Origin: Echinometra lucunter
Taxonomy: Eukaryota > Echinodermata > Echinoidea > Camarodonta > Echinometridae
Reading direction: 5' to 3'
Assembly (NCBI GenBank): GCA_029962745.1
Contig: CM057169.1
Location: 14,908,162-14,972,161 of the forward strand
Length of the DNA: 64,000 bases
Part shown: piece after piece, positions 43,437 to 54,090 of the stretch
Layout: the number at the start of each line of letters is the position of its first letter
Position numbering within the stretch: the first letter of the stretch is position 1
Made by a program: the position numbers and the translations under genes
Notes under the pieces: generated by a model
Databases searched by the model: none
Seen by the model: only the letters and a program-made list of their open reading frames with translations
What the model was told of the DNA's origin: nothing

Positions 43437-44222
43437 GATTCATGTTATCATCATTCATTGTAACTCAACCAAGATTTATCCCACCAAGATCATGAAGATA
43501 AATCCATATCATAATGTTTATTATGAAGGCACATTCTTACACAAATACTAAAATGTACGTTGTTGTACAATGGAGAGTCTTCTATCATGTCTATGGTAGA
43601 GATATATCAACATAGTTGCGAAACCTATGCTTTGGAGGAAACGATCTCGGAGTTGTTCTTTTGCCTTTGCACAAAGTGATGCACTCCAAAAAGGATGGGT
43701 ACAATTCTAACCATACTTAGAAAAAAGTCAGCAAGCATGTTTGCGGGCTATTAAAACAAATTTCACCTATAGGCCGTATCGATAAATATGTTAATATTTA
43801 CCCAACAAAACCAGCTATGCCAACAGAAAAGGATATTATCTTTTCATCCAATATTAGGAAATACTGAATCTAAATTTGTTTAGAGAGCACAGAGTTTGGG
43901 CATATTGGTGTTGAAAGAACTGAGCAGAATAAAGTAGATATATCCGGTAAATGAATTCTTATCAGGTCAACATAATTCTGATGATCGAAGATACACAGAA
44001 AGTGATAGCGACAGAGCTGACCAACTTGTTGAAATGATTGTTGATCAGCAAGCAAAATGTCCCCTGACATCAATTTCTATGTACATAATCTATTTTCGAT
44101 TCCTGGAAGCAACGTTATGAATTATTAGATTTAACTCCATCGAAGCCGGGAGCCTGAATCGTTTTCCCATTTTGATAAAATATCATAATTAGGTTCAAAT
44201 TACTGTACAGACTTAATGAAAT
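43437..44222. other. Non-coding
   Basis: AT-rich, no gene or repeat recognised. Confidence 0.4.
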
Positions 44223-44558
44223 CACAGGCGTAAACCGTTTCGAGGAGTAAGGGGTGATCGAAATATTTTCCCGAAATTTCTAGCGCGAACTCACAAAACG
44301 AGAACACAACCCCCTCAAGGACCTGCGCACGCACCCACACACATACCTTCTAATCCTATCTCTGGTTTTCGATAGCATTTCAAATAGAAATGTTACAACT
44401 AAAACGGTAGTTTCTGATAGATTTCTCAAAAATATCAACAAATGGTCGTTATTATTTCCTCTATGAAAAGTGGGACACATTAATTTTGTACACGCCACCC
44501 TCCTCTCTAATAAGTGGGTGTGTGACGTATCCCACATCTCCCGGGATTTACGCCGATG
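44223..44558. mobile_element. GGCGTAAAT family copy 2, decayed
   Basis: CACAGGCGTAAACCG at left and GGGATTTACGCCGATG at right. The interior matches 33300-33699 (ATTTCAAATAGAAATGTT, GTACACGCCACCC). Flanks AATGAAAT and ATTGATAT agree at six of eight positions, consistent with an old 8-bp duplication. Confidence 0.78.
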
Positions 44559-45515
44559 ATTGATATGCAATTCGGGCTGCCCATGCTCATTACGACTTTG
44601 ATGAGTGTTGATAGCTTATTTGCCAAAGGACCGATCGAGGATCGCAGTTGGGTAGAGCATGAATACACACTTCAGCGAAATATTCTGTATTGGAAAATAA
44701 TCCAAAAGAAAAAAAAGTATTTGCCAGTGCTCATTATCAGTTTAGAATATGATTGTCATGGATCAGAAAATTAGTATATTTCTGTGATTTAGCAGTAGTA
44801 TGGCAGCTTTGGTTATGAAATGAAAGACGCCTCGAATTCTACATCATGGATACGGCATATTCAGCAATGCCCCACTGGGTAGAGTTGCCAAGCACATTGT
44901 TCATGTTGTTTTGTGCAAAGCATTTCCTTGCACTTTTTTTGCTACGCCTTTTGCTTAGATTAGGAGATGCGCCAAAATTGAGATATACTGTATATTGAAA
45001 GAAGGTTTTTCGTTATTGAAAATTCAGTCTTCAAAATGACAGTCGTGGGCGGCCCGTATAATGAGAGAAAAATGAAGTTATATTAACATAACCTGATTAA
45101 CACTTGAAAATATATATATATTAGTTTCTTTCCGGTTCCGCGAGAGAAACTGCATTTTGTCTGTAGTTTGCAGTTGGCCTATTTTTGCAATTTAATTTCC
45201 TCCGCTTCAATAACACTTTGTCATGTTTGTCATTTGAATGATCGAAATTATCACCGACTCGCCTTTTTCTATGATGATACATTTTATGGTAATTAAGATA
45301 ATTGGAAAACTACTGGTTCGAGATGTGTATTACCTGTAATACAAGGACCGAGGATATTCAAACGTGTCAATTGGAATTTACTGACTCCCCATTTTGATTA
45401 GATTAAATTTTAAAAAAAGAACATTGCACTTGTTGGCTGTAGGTCCATTGACGTCAGAACGGGAGGGGGGCAAACATTCCCTCTTTCCAGGTATTTTCTA
45501 TTGTTCCGTCTCTCC
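44559..45515. other. Non-coding
   Basis: No gene. ATATATATA at 45110. Open frame 45394-45789 is mostly the next repeat. Confidence 0.4.
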
Positions 45516-45517
45516 AG

Positions 45518-45655
45518 GGCCCCATTTCATAAAACTTTTTATCAGTATAAGTTGCAATAACTGTTATAAGCTACTGAAATCCTTGCATCTGATTGAATTT
45601 AAAGCAAATTTGTCAAAGAGATGTGGCATTGTTATTGATAAGTTTTATGAAACGC
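45518..45655. mobile_element. GGGCCCCATTTCATAAA MITE, copy 1
   Basis: Starts AGGGCCCCATTTCATAAAAC and ends AGTTTTATGAAACGCG. The centre AAATCCTTGCATCTGATTG is shared with copies at 50270, 53598 and (diverged) 62889. Confidence 0.75.
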
Positions 45656-45774
45656 GTATCTGGTATTGGCTTGCAATTTGTCACTCAGTGCTAATGATTA
45701 TGATAATATATAATAATGATGGTCATCTGGATATGTATCTAAAGTACTTAGGCGCTATACAAAAATATTACACG

Positions 45775-46108
45775 GGGACGCTCTCATAAAGCTACTCGTA
45801 AGGTTACGCATGACTTTACGAACGACTGGAATATAAAGTGCCAAATGGGATGCCCAAAGCTTTTCCTGACGTTTTAACAAAGTTTTACTGCATTTCCCAT
45901 AATCTCAATTAAATTGTAGCAAAATGCACTTCTGGATAAAAATGTTTGTAAACAAAAGTAATGTTTATCTACAACCGCATATAGCTGATGCGATTTATAA
46001 TGATTTGGAATTCCATTTGGCTTACCATATTCACACCATATTCAAGTCATTCGTAAAGTCATTCGTAACTTCACGAACAGCTTTATCATGTTTATGAAAC
46101 GCCCCCTC
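45775..46108. mobile_element. MITE-like element with TTTCATAAA-type ends
   Basis: CTCTCATAAAGCTACTCGTAAG at left and TTCGTAACTTCACGAACAGC plus TTTATGAAACGCCCCC at right are inverted relatives. The middle (GCCAAATGGGATGCCCAAA; inverted ATTTGGCTTACC) is also symmetric. A fragment of the same repeat is at 13745. Confidence 0.6.
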
Positions 46109-46109
46109 C

Positions 46110-46375
46110 CCCGGTCATCAGATTCAGGCTTGCCCGAACAGAGTGTATGCACCTTCTCCACTCCCTGGGAAGCATTCTAGTCAGCCGCTCTTTCGCAGAT
46201 GCTCACAATGCTAAACAAACCACAATGTCTTTCGCATCCTACCGAGTAGTGAGAGAGTGGCAAATGTACATAAATGTCTTGTCAAAGGACACTAGTTCGA
46301 ACCCGCATCGTTTTCCTCTCCAGTCGAGTGTTTTAACCACTCAAATAAGACACCTCCGCCCCACCTGATGGTAAT
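46110..46375 (-). mobile_element. tRNA-derived SINE, copy 2
   Basis: On the minus strand a tRNA-like head shows an A-box-like TTTGAGTGGTTAAAACAC and a B-box-like GGGTTCGAACTAG. The body shares CTTCCCAGGGAGTGGAGAAGG and CAAGCCTGAATCTGATGACC with the SINE at 48350. The family is transcribed from internal RNA polymerase III promoters in principle; this copy has a slightly off B box. Confidence 0.75.
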
Positions 46376-47144
46376 GAATATCTGGGTTCACAGCGTATTT
46401 TTGATTTGATTTGATTTGATTTGATTTATTTGTCAAGATCAGATATACATAGTGATAAAGAGCACATGGTATACATAAAGAAGAAGTTCATGAAAGCTTG
46501 ACAGGATAACCGATGAAAGCTCGAAAGCTTATTTACAATGGGGTCCTAAAGAGAACAGAACAACTTCACTGCTAATAACATGGCTGGTAAGTATTTAGCA
46601 CTGTATACATAATGAAACATATTTCCAGGAGTTTAACAGCAACACATTTAAAACGAAAAAAATCAACACATAGAACAAAATAATACATACGAATAACTAT
46701 AAGGTAGGGAAAAGAATACTGATGTGTATGTCTAAGGCATATCATACAATCGTGTAAATCATGTCACTTGTTTCTTTTTTCTTGACTCAAGTGATAGGAA
46801 CTCTTTTAGTAGTCTTTTAAAGTGTGCAAAGTTTTCTACTGCTTTAATATTTAGGGAGAGATTTCCAGCATTTGATTGCGTTATGATAAAAGCAGTTGCC
46901 AATACTGCCTACTCGTTCGGGCAAGATGAAATTATATTGACCATATCTTGTATCATAATTATGTAAGTCTGTAACAAGATTAAAATTGCGGCCAACAATG
47001 ATTAGCCCTCGAGTTATATATTTTGTGTGCGTGGTGCAGTACAAGTATCGAGAGAGAGACTGACAGTTGTAAGCGAAAACCCTGGTTAGGGTGTGACGTG
47101 ATACCAGGGAGTCTCCCTGTGATACCATGCAGAGTAAGCCCTGT
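46376..47144. other. Non-coding
   Basis: (GATTT)n at 46402-46430: GATTTGATTTGATTTGATTT. No gene supported; an open frame at 46844-47227 on the minus strand has RNFNLVTDLHNYDTR and GSIGNCFYHNAIKCWKSLP, which resembles the C-terminal tail of LINE proteins (RNFN.R...Y.TR), so a LINE remnant on the minus strand at 46850-46990 is possible. Confidence 0.4.
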
Positions 47145-47150
47145 ACTTTA

Positions 47151-47519
47151 TATGGTGGCCCTGAAGTACGCTCGACAACAGGTGATGTGCGACGTGACTT
47201 TCGCATCCCAGGTCCTGAACTTCGCATCCGAGGTCATGAAATTCATGACCCGTGGCGCAAACTTTGCATCCCAACTCGTGAAATTCACGACCCGCGGTGC
47301 GAAATTCAGGACTGGGATGCAAAGTTCGCGCCACGGGTCCTGAATTTCGCGCCGCGGGTCGTGAATTTCAGGACTTGGGATGCAAAGTTTGCGCCACGGG
47401 TCCTGAATTTCGCACCGCGGGTCGTGAATTTCACGACTTGGGATGCAAAGTTCAGGACCTGGGATGCGAAATTCACGTCGCACATGACCTGTTGTCGAGC
47501 GTACTTCAGGGCCACCATA
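47151..47519. mobile_element. Palindromic element, copy 3 (6-bp TSD)
   Basis: Perfect TATGGTGGCCCTGAAGTACG ends. Flanked by ACTTTA at 47145-47150 and 47520-47525. The interior alternates TGAATTTCGCGCCGCGGGTC and complement-type TTGGGATGCAAAGTT units of about 21 bp, so both strands read alike and frames are open in nearly every phase. Best-preserved copy of the three. Confidence 0.92.
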
Positions 47520-47525
47520 ACTTTA

Positions 47526-48345
47526 ACTACTCCTGACGCATACAGAGAATGGCCATCTTAGGCTCTATAACAGTACAATATACATGATACTTGAATGCAA
47601 TAAGTAACTTCCGGTAAAAGTAAACGCATACAATATATTAAAAAGAATGCGGGGGAATCTATGAAAGGCAAAGCTTGTCGAGTACCTAGATGATGATGTC
47701 GCGCCAATTTAATTAGGTTGATAGCTGCGACGGTGGCGGTTGAATAGGCCCCATAAATAGAGCTTTCATCAAAACTGGTCTAAACATGCAAAATTCTGGT
47801 TTCCTCGAAATGTATGAGGTTATGTTCTTTAGAGATGTTCTTTTTTATTTCTTTCATCTCATTGAAATTGATATTCTTCCATACATGAAAAACAGTCATG
47901 GACGAGATACAAATAAAAGTGTGAACAATTCACAAGTATACTTCATCATACTTCATCATGACGTACTACAGGATAATGTGTAAGAATGAAAGATAAGCTT
48001 TACATCAGCTTAAAGGCTCAGCATATGTTCATTTTCAGCGTCTTACTAAAAGTGCAGCTTCAACGAAGCTATTCCTTGTATCCATATTTCATCTAAAGAA
48101 TAAATGGGAAAAAAAACAAATAGAGAAGAAAGGGAAAAAAGAAAAAAAACTGATTGTGCCGTCTGTCTTTTCGTACTCTCCGCCCTCTTCTCCCTTCAAT
48201 CTTTTATTTTATTTCTTTGATTTCATTTTTACCTTTCTTTCGACCCTCCAACCCAAACAGATAAATCAGAATAAATTGGAAAATCAACCCAAAGCTATAC
48301 CTAGTCGTCAGTATGTGGTCACACTATTGCCATATTTGCTGAAAT
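47526..48345. other. Non-coding
   Basis: No gene. Repeated CTTCATCATACTTCATCATG at 47941. A-rich at 48100-48150. Confidence 0.4.
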
Positions 48346-48349
48346 AGTA

Positions 48350-49013
48350 GATGTATTGCATAGTCGAGTGGTTTAACCCATTCATGACAGGAATTATTTA
48401 AAGCCTAATTTGATCAGCTTTTATTCTTCAAATTGGCAACACCAACATTCTTTTTTTATTGCTACATTTTTCTTATAAAACGTCATGTATCTGAAATGAA
48501 TATAAATTGACAGAAATTATGAAGAGAAGTCAAAATGTTGCCAATTTGCTGGGGAAAACGTTGATTTTAAACCTTCTATCACATTGCCAATTTAAGGAGT
48601 TTAATGCTTATTTTCCTTTAAAAATTTTTCAGCATCAAACAACGAATATTGACGCAACCAAAATGGGCACAGTTTGTGTAGAATTTTTTGCTCTTTCTGC
48701 TCATGTATTTGGTATGATTTTTAGGGCTTTGCATCAAAAGATATTAGGCCAAACCACAAAATTTGGACCTCTGTCATGAATGGGTTAAACAATTCACCTG
48801 GAGATGCAAAGGTCGTGGGTTTGAACCCCAGCGCGGCACTCACTGGTGTCCTAGAATGCTAGAATGGCTAGAATGCTCCCCAGGGATTGGATAAGGTGCA
48901 TACCCTGTGATCAAACAAGCCTGAATCCGATGACCAGGGTAGTGCTATTTTTGTTAAGCGCTAACAGACATCGGAGATGTATTGGACGTTACAAAATGAT
49001 TATCATTGTTCTT
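48350..49013 (+). mobile_element. tRNA-derived SINE, copy 1 (split by an insertion)
   Basis: The head GCATAGTCGAGTGGTTTAA (A box) is cut at 48373 and resumes after 48788 with ACAATTCACCTGG and the B box GTCGTGGGTTTGAACCCC. The body reads GCTCCCCAGGGATTGGATAAGG, AAGCCTGAATCCGATGACC and GTTAAGCGC, and the tail passes into a long (ATT/ATC)n array at 49014-49170. With the insert removed the tRNA-like head closes normally (Leu-type). Confidence 0.85.
48377..48784. mobile_element. piggyBac-like non-autonomous element, 408 bp
   Basis: Ends CCCATTCATGACAG and CTGTCATGAATGGG are perfect 14-bp inverted repeats, flanked by TTAA at 48373-48376 and 48785-48788. TTAA duplication with CCC ends is the piggyBac signature. 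Inner parts also show inverted TTGGCAAC/TTGCCAAT segments. No transposase; inserted in the tRNA head of a SINE. Confidence 0.88.
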
Positions 49014-49170
49014 ACCATTACTATCAGTATCATTGTCATCATTATTATTATTATTGTTGTTGTTATTATCATTGCTATTATTATTATCATTATTATCATT
49101 ATTATTATTATTGTTGTCGTTATTATTATTATTAGTATCATTATTATTATATTCATCATTATTATTCAAT
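49014..49170. repeat. (ATT/ATC)n microsatellite (SINE tail)
   Basis: Imperfect array immediately after the SINE body. Confidence 0.95.
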
Positions 49171-49419
49171 TTGGCTGAAAGATAGTGGCCCTTATCAATT
49201 TAGTAAAAGGCTCCTCATAAGAATATTCATATTTCCGTTGAGGTTGAAGTCCAGTATTCTATTTGTCGATGTCCCCCCTCTATCACTTCATCTCTCTTTC
49301 TTCCCCTCCCCCCGGGGGGGGGGGGGGTCTCCATCACTCTTCCCCCATCCCTCCTCTTTTCCATCAATCCCTCCCCTTTTCAAAAGAGAATTTCAAAATT
49401 CTCTATTGCCCCTTCCCGT

Positions 49420-49467
<48 letters not shown>

Positions 49468-50268
49468 TTCTATCTCTCTTTGCTACTGGGCATACAAGAA
49501 AAGTACATCAGTGTCCACTTTAATACTTCCGTACTACCTGAGTAACATACTAACATTTTGCCCTTGGAAGTACGCGTGCTTTGGATAGCAACATTTCGTT
49601 GACAGCATCCCATACTCTATGTGGAGGAGAAACATGAGGTATTTTAGCCTGACGATTTCTCAATTTGATTGGGGATTTTGTCCTTTTAATATCAGCTAAT
49701 GTAATTATTTATAAACGAGGGCACGGGTAAATGGTATATTGTGGCATAGTCATCGATGCATAATAACTGCGAGGATTAGCGTTATGTGTTGTCATAGAAA
49801 CCAACTTCGCAGAGCTGACGTGAACTCGGTTGACATCAATGCCCGCGCAGCACTCTATATACCGTCTGACTGACACCCGAATTGGCAAGAAATCACATCT
49901 TGCTTTACGTGTAAAAATTCAAACGAATAAAATATCTTATTTGAGGTTCCGAATGATAACAAGAATACTCATATCGAAATTTTTGTTTACTGTGAGATTT
50001 CTAGAGGGAATAAAAAAAAACCAAATCAGCTTCAAATCTTAGCCAATCACAATTGTTATGACGTCGTCACGTTTCGCAATTGGTTTCACGTTTTCTCCTA
50101 CGAGGAGGTCGTCAATAGCCGGCGATTGCAAATTTAGTATTCACACGACTATTCAGAAATTTGATTACTAGGTTTTTATAGGTTTAAACTTATAGCAATT
50201 GCTGTAACATTTATTTTTTATCACACCTCAGTCAAATGCTTCGGTTTGGAGTCGATCTGGAGTCGGAC
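49171..50268. other. Non-coding, with C/T-rich tract
   Basis: 49300-49330 C/G runs, 49410-49475 poly-C plus (CT)n. The rest is AT-rich; no gene. Confidence 0.45.
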
Positions 50269-50269
50269 A

Positions 50270-50408
50270 GGGCCCCATTTCATAAAAGTTGTTATCAATA
50301 ACAAGTTGCAGTAACTGTTATAATCTACTGAAATCCTTGCATCTGATTGGCTGAGAGCAAACTTGTCAATAAAAAGCACTGACAAGACACTTAATGAAAC
50401 GGGACCGT
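50270..50408. mobile_element. GGGCCCCATTTCATAAA MITE, copy 2
   Basis: AGGGCCCCATTTCATAAAAG at left, CTTAATGAAACGGGACC at right; centre GAAATCCTTGCATCTGATTGG. Confidence 0.82.
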
Positions 50409-50805
50409 GGAGTATGATTTGGTGGTGTGACAGAGGTATAAGGGACCAAAGATGGGTGTATTTATGGCGCTAAGTACTGCGAATCCATGCAGAACTACCC
50501 TTGTGGACGTTTTGGAGCATAGTTTTTTAACTTTGTCACTCATGGTACCCGATTTTATCTTCTTTTTTTCATGTATTTATCGGATTATCAATCATTCGAC
50601 GTACAACATGTACAAGAATCAGTCCAAAATTACATATTAAAAATAACAACAACAAAACAAATAAAGATAAGAACAAAAAAACAATACAAATATTAGCGAC
50701 AGCTTCCTTTTGCAACACACTTGTTGTGGGGTTTGGTACTGTGTTTCTAAACCGTATTTCTGCTATGACAAAAAAAAATGATTAAAAGGAGCCGGACACG
50801 AAAGT
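50409..50805. other. Non-coding
   Basis: No gene. ACAACAACAAAACAAATAAAG at 50646 is A-rich. Confidence 0.4.
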
Positions 50806-50813
50806 GTTTTGAT

Positions 50814-51368
50814 CATTGGCGTAAATCCCGGGGGGATAGGGGGATATATCCCCCCCCCCCCCCCCACTTTTTCAAGAGGAGGGGATGGCGTGTACAAATA
50901 TCCCCCCCCCCCCCACTTTTTAGGGAAGAAATGATATTCGAATTAATCAGTTAGTAAAACTTTTAATAATCTGTCATAAACAACCATCTTATTTTAGAAT
51001 TTCTATTTGAAAATGCAATTGAAAACCAAAAAAGTGGTTACTTTTTTGGCTTGCTCGCTTCGCTCGCTCGTCATATTTTAGAAAAATGCGATTAAAAACT
51101 GGAAAAGTGGTTATTTTTCGGCTCGCTCGCTTCACTCGCTCGTCATATGTTAGAATTTCTATTTGAAGATGTGATCAAATACCAGAAAGTGGTTATTTTT
51201 TGGCTCACTCGCTTCGCTCGCTCGCAAAATGAAAATTAAAACGTGTGTAAGGGGTCTGTGCGGATGGATGAGGGTGTGTGTTTATACTTAAGTGTGAGTT
51301 CGACAGAAAAAAAAATCGGCAAAAAAGTCAATCATCCCCCCACTCCTCAAAGTGAATTTACGCCGGTG
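50814..51368. mobile_element. hAT-type element, GGCGTAAAT family copy 3, 8-bp TSD
   Basis: Inverted relative to copy 1. Ends CATTGGCGTAAATCC and GAATTTACGCCGGTG. Flanks are GTTTTGAT on both sides (50806-50813 and 51369-51376). The block with AAAGTGGTTA...GGCTCGCTCGCTTCGCTCGC occurs three times in tandem here (about 75 bp each, 51035, 51105 and 51187) against once in copy 1. Confidence 0.93.
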
Positions 51369-51376
51369 GTTTTGAT

Positions 51377-52500
51377 AATAACATGAACACTTGTAATGCG
51401 CCAGTATCCGTCATGAGTAGATGCTCGTGGCGCAGTAAAAAAGAGATTGAAAACATAAACACAAATTTGAGAAAAGAGATAGAGGTTATAATCAGGAGCA
51501 TCATACCTTTTGATATAGACACGTATCGTAGGGCTATTTCCAGCCTTAAAAAATCACCTGCATCCCAATAACTCACACAGGTGGGGGCGTTATTGGATTT
51601 AATTTTTTACATGAGTGACCCAAACATGACTTGTGGTGTGGTTTGTGCAAGGCTTCGTTACCGCCAGAAAAGGGCGCTATATCATACCCTTTGGGATTGG
51701 ATTTGGATTTTTGTGTATATGTGATTTCTGCCGTCTGCATCCAAAGTTTGAACTCTCCCCCCCCCCCCCCCCCCCCCCCCCCTTTCGTCGGCAGGTGCAC
51801 TTCCGCAGACTCTACCAAAGGATCTCGAGCAGGTTCATGACACGTCCGGTAGCTAATGCGTTTATGAAATGTATTCATTTAGCAAAAGCACTTATGGAGA
51901 GTGTGCTTCGCTAATGACCTTCATATTTCATTTAACAAGTAATTATTGTAATGCTATTCACTATCATACAGCTCCAGAGTTCTATGCAGCATGATAGATT
52001 AGGTAATTGCTCCTTAAATATTTCATTTCTTTCCATTTTTTTTTTCATTTTATTTTTGTATTTTATGTTCTTCGTTGATCGCTGAATCGTCAAGTCATTA
52101 TTGCAGCTCATTTCGAACAAGGACAAAGACACAATGAAATTGTCGCGAAATCACCGATGCATTGATGAATGACAGCGGCATGTTGTCATCGACACAGTTT
52201 TATCACGTGCGAACCCGTCAGACAAACAACGACAGTACCATGCTCACATGACAAACTTTGGGAGTTAGAGTCAAGTTAGGAAAGTGCAGCAACCCTAATG
52301 ATGCGCTGTATAACCTCTCTCTTTCGCATGCGCAAACTTTTGAAACACAAATATTTGGGCAACCTCAACTGAATTTTGAGGATGAGTAGTGGAGGATCCA
52401 TGGGGATGGCAGGGGCGTGCCCTCTCCTTTTTTCTATTTTTTTCTTTTTAAGCGCCACAGATGCGGCTTTGCTGCTAAATTGAGATCGGCGCAACTTGAC
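51377..52500. other. Non-coding
   Basis: C-run at 51750-51782 with CTTTCGTCGGC. No gene: short open frames at 51383-51571 and 51573-51878 show no family features. Confidence 0.4.
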
Positions 52501-52504
52501 TTAA

Positions 52505-53485
52505 AGGCCCCCTCACACCTGACCGAATGTAGGCGGACGAAGGATGACGAATGGGAAAAATGCACGAAATGCACGCGAATTCAACGAATTCAAATAAAAT
52601 TTCCGTCAAATCATGCGATCAGTAACTATTGTCAAATTTTATCAACGAACGGTAAGCGAAGGATATCGATTTTTCGGTTCACTTCTGTGAGTATATTGCA
52701 GCCGAAGGCGCGCGAAGGGTTGATATAACCCAATAAGACGAACGAACAGTGACTAATGGTTTGATATGGCTTGCGATTAGAAACGAAGACGAGGGAATAG
52801 ATCGGGCGTTCTTGTACGTTTGTGTGCGCTCCTCGGGGTGTAAAAAAGCGACCAGGTCCGTCCGAATTTCAGTACGGCCAGAGAAGTCATCCACGCAACA
52901 TGCCTACAGTGAAAGTCACAGTCACAGTGAGCAGCTCAGAACTCGCCAAATTATTCGTCTGGTCATTCGCTCGCATTTGCAGTCCATAGTTTGTCTTAGT
53001 ATCTCTTAGCCTTGTCTTCGTGTATGTATCGCTATTAAAATTTAGTAAAAGTTAGTATTGGTTTCCCTTCGCATAGAAGATGGCAAGGGAAAATCCGTTT
53101 GTCATAGTAACTCATATTTTGTCATCGTGTTGCTTCGTTAAGGGTTCTTTCGAGATCGGTCCACTTTGGCAAAAGCGCGATGAGGGACTATGCGCGACAA
53201 TAACACACGAACGATAAACGAACGATTACCGCAGACTAAATAAGAGATGCGAATTCAAACAGATGACCAACGATTTTTCAATTCGTCGGGAAATTTTAAA
53301 CATGTTCAAAATTTCCGCGCGAATCTGAATAATCGCAGCTGTTAGTTCAGTAGGTGTACGAACCCAAAGCCGAAGGGTAAATATGATTTACTATCAGTTA
53401 CCATTGAAAACGATTTTTTTTTAAATGCCTTTCGCCAGCCATCGCAAGGCATATTTCAGGCAATTCGGTTAGGTGTGAGGGGGCT
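52505..53485. mobile_element. TTAA-flanked element (Kolobok-like), 981 bp
   Basis: Ends AGGCCCCCTCACACCTGACC and GGTTAGGTGTGAGGGGGCT are inverted repeats (one extra G at left), flanked by TTAA (52501-52504 and 53486-53489). The interior contains ACGAACGAACAG and a GCGAATTC-like set of short words, plus AAATTTTAAACATGTTCAAAATTT near 53289. No transposase. Confidence 0.85.
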
Positions 53486-53597
53486 TTAAAGCGACGCCGT
53501 CGTACATGGAATCGACCGTCCCACAATGCTGCCATTGCCTTATGTGAAAAGCGTATACGCCGCTTTGCCTCACGACCTCACTACTTCCAAACCTTGG

Positions 53598-53745
53598 GAC
53601 CGTTTCATAAAACTTACTATAAGTAACAACCGCCACATTTCTATGACAAATTTGCTCTCAGCCGATCAGATGCAAGGATTTCAGTAGCTTATAACAGTTA
53701 CTGCAACTTGTTGGTAACCAGTTTTATGAAACGGGGCCCTGGATC
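53598..53745. mobile_element. GGGCCCCATTTCATAAA MITE, copy 3 (inverted)
   Basis: TGGGACCGTTTCATAAAACT at left, AGTTTTATGAAACGGGGCCC at right; centre CAGATGCAAGGATTTCAGTAG. Confidence 0.85.
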
Positions 53746-53905
53746 AGCTAGCTGGTCATGAGGTTGAGTCTTTGCAGAATTGGAAGAATATATCTAGGCA
53801 TTAATGCCCATTACCAAGTCCCTCCTCAAAGGAGACGTCCATCCGTCGGTTCATTAGCTGCTTGTCAACCAGCTTTTACTTGCTTTCTTAGCAGTCTGTG
53901 ATCAT

Positions 53906-53919
53906 AAATCATCATCATT

Positions 53920-53954
<35 letters not shown>

Positions 53955-54090
53955 TATCATCACAACTATCGTCATCATCGTAATTATCATTATTATCATC
54001 ATCATCCTTATCACCATCATTATCATCCTTATCACCGTCATTATCATCATTATCATTATTATCATCATCGCCAAAATCAGAATATCATCG
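53906..54090. repeat. (ATC)n microsatellite
   Basis: Reads as poly-His or poly-Met in open frames; no gene. Confidence 0.95.

Noticed and set aside
45394..45789. 131-codon plus-strand open frame
   Set aside because: Half of it is the GGGCCCCATTTCATAAA MITE, which is non-coding in other copies.
47127..47561. Several overlapping open frames of 70-144 codons
   Set aside because: All derive from the 21-bp palindromic units of the element at 47151; equivalent frames exist in copies 1 and 2.
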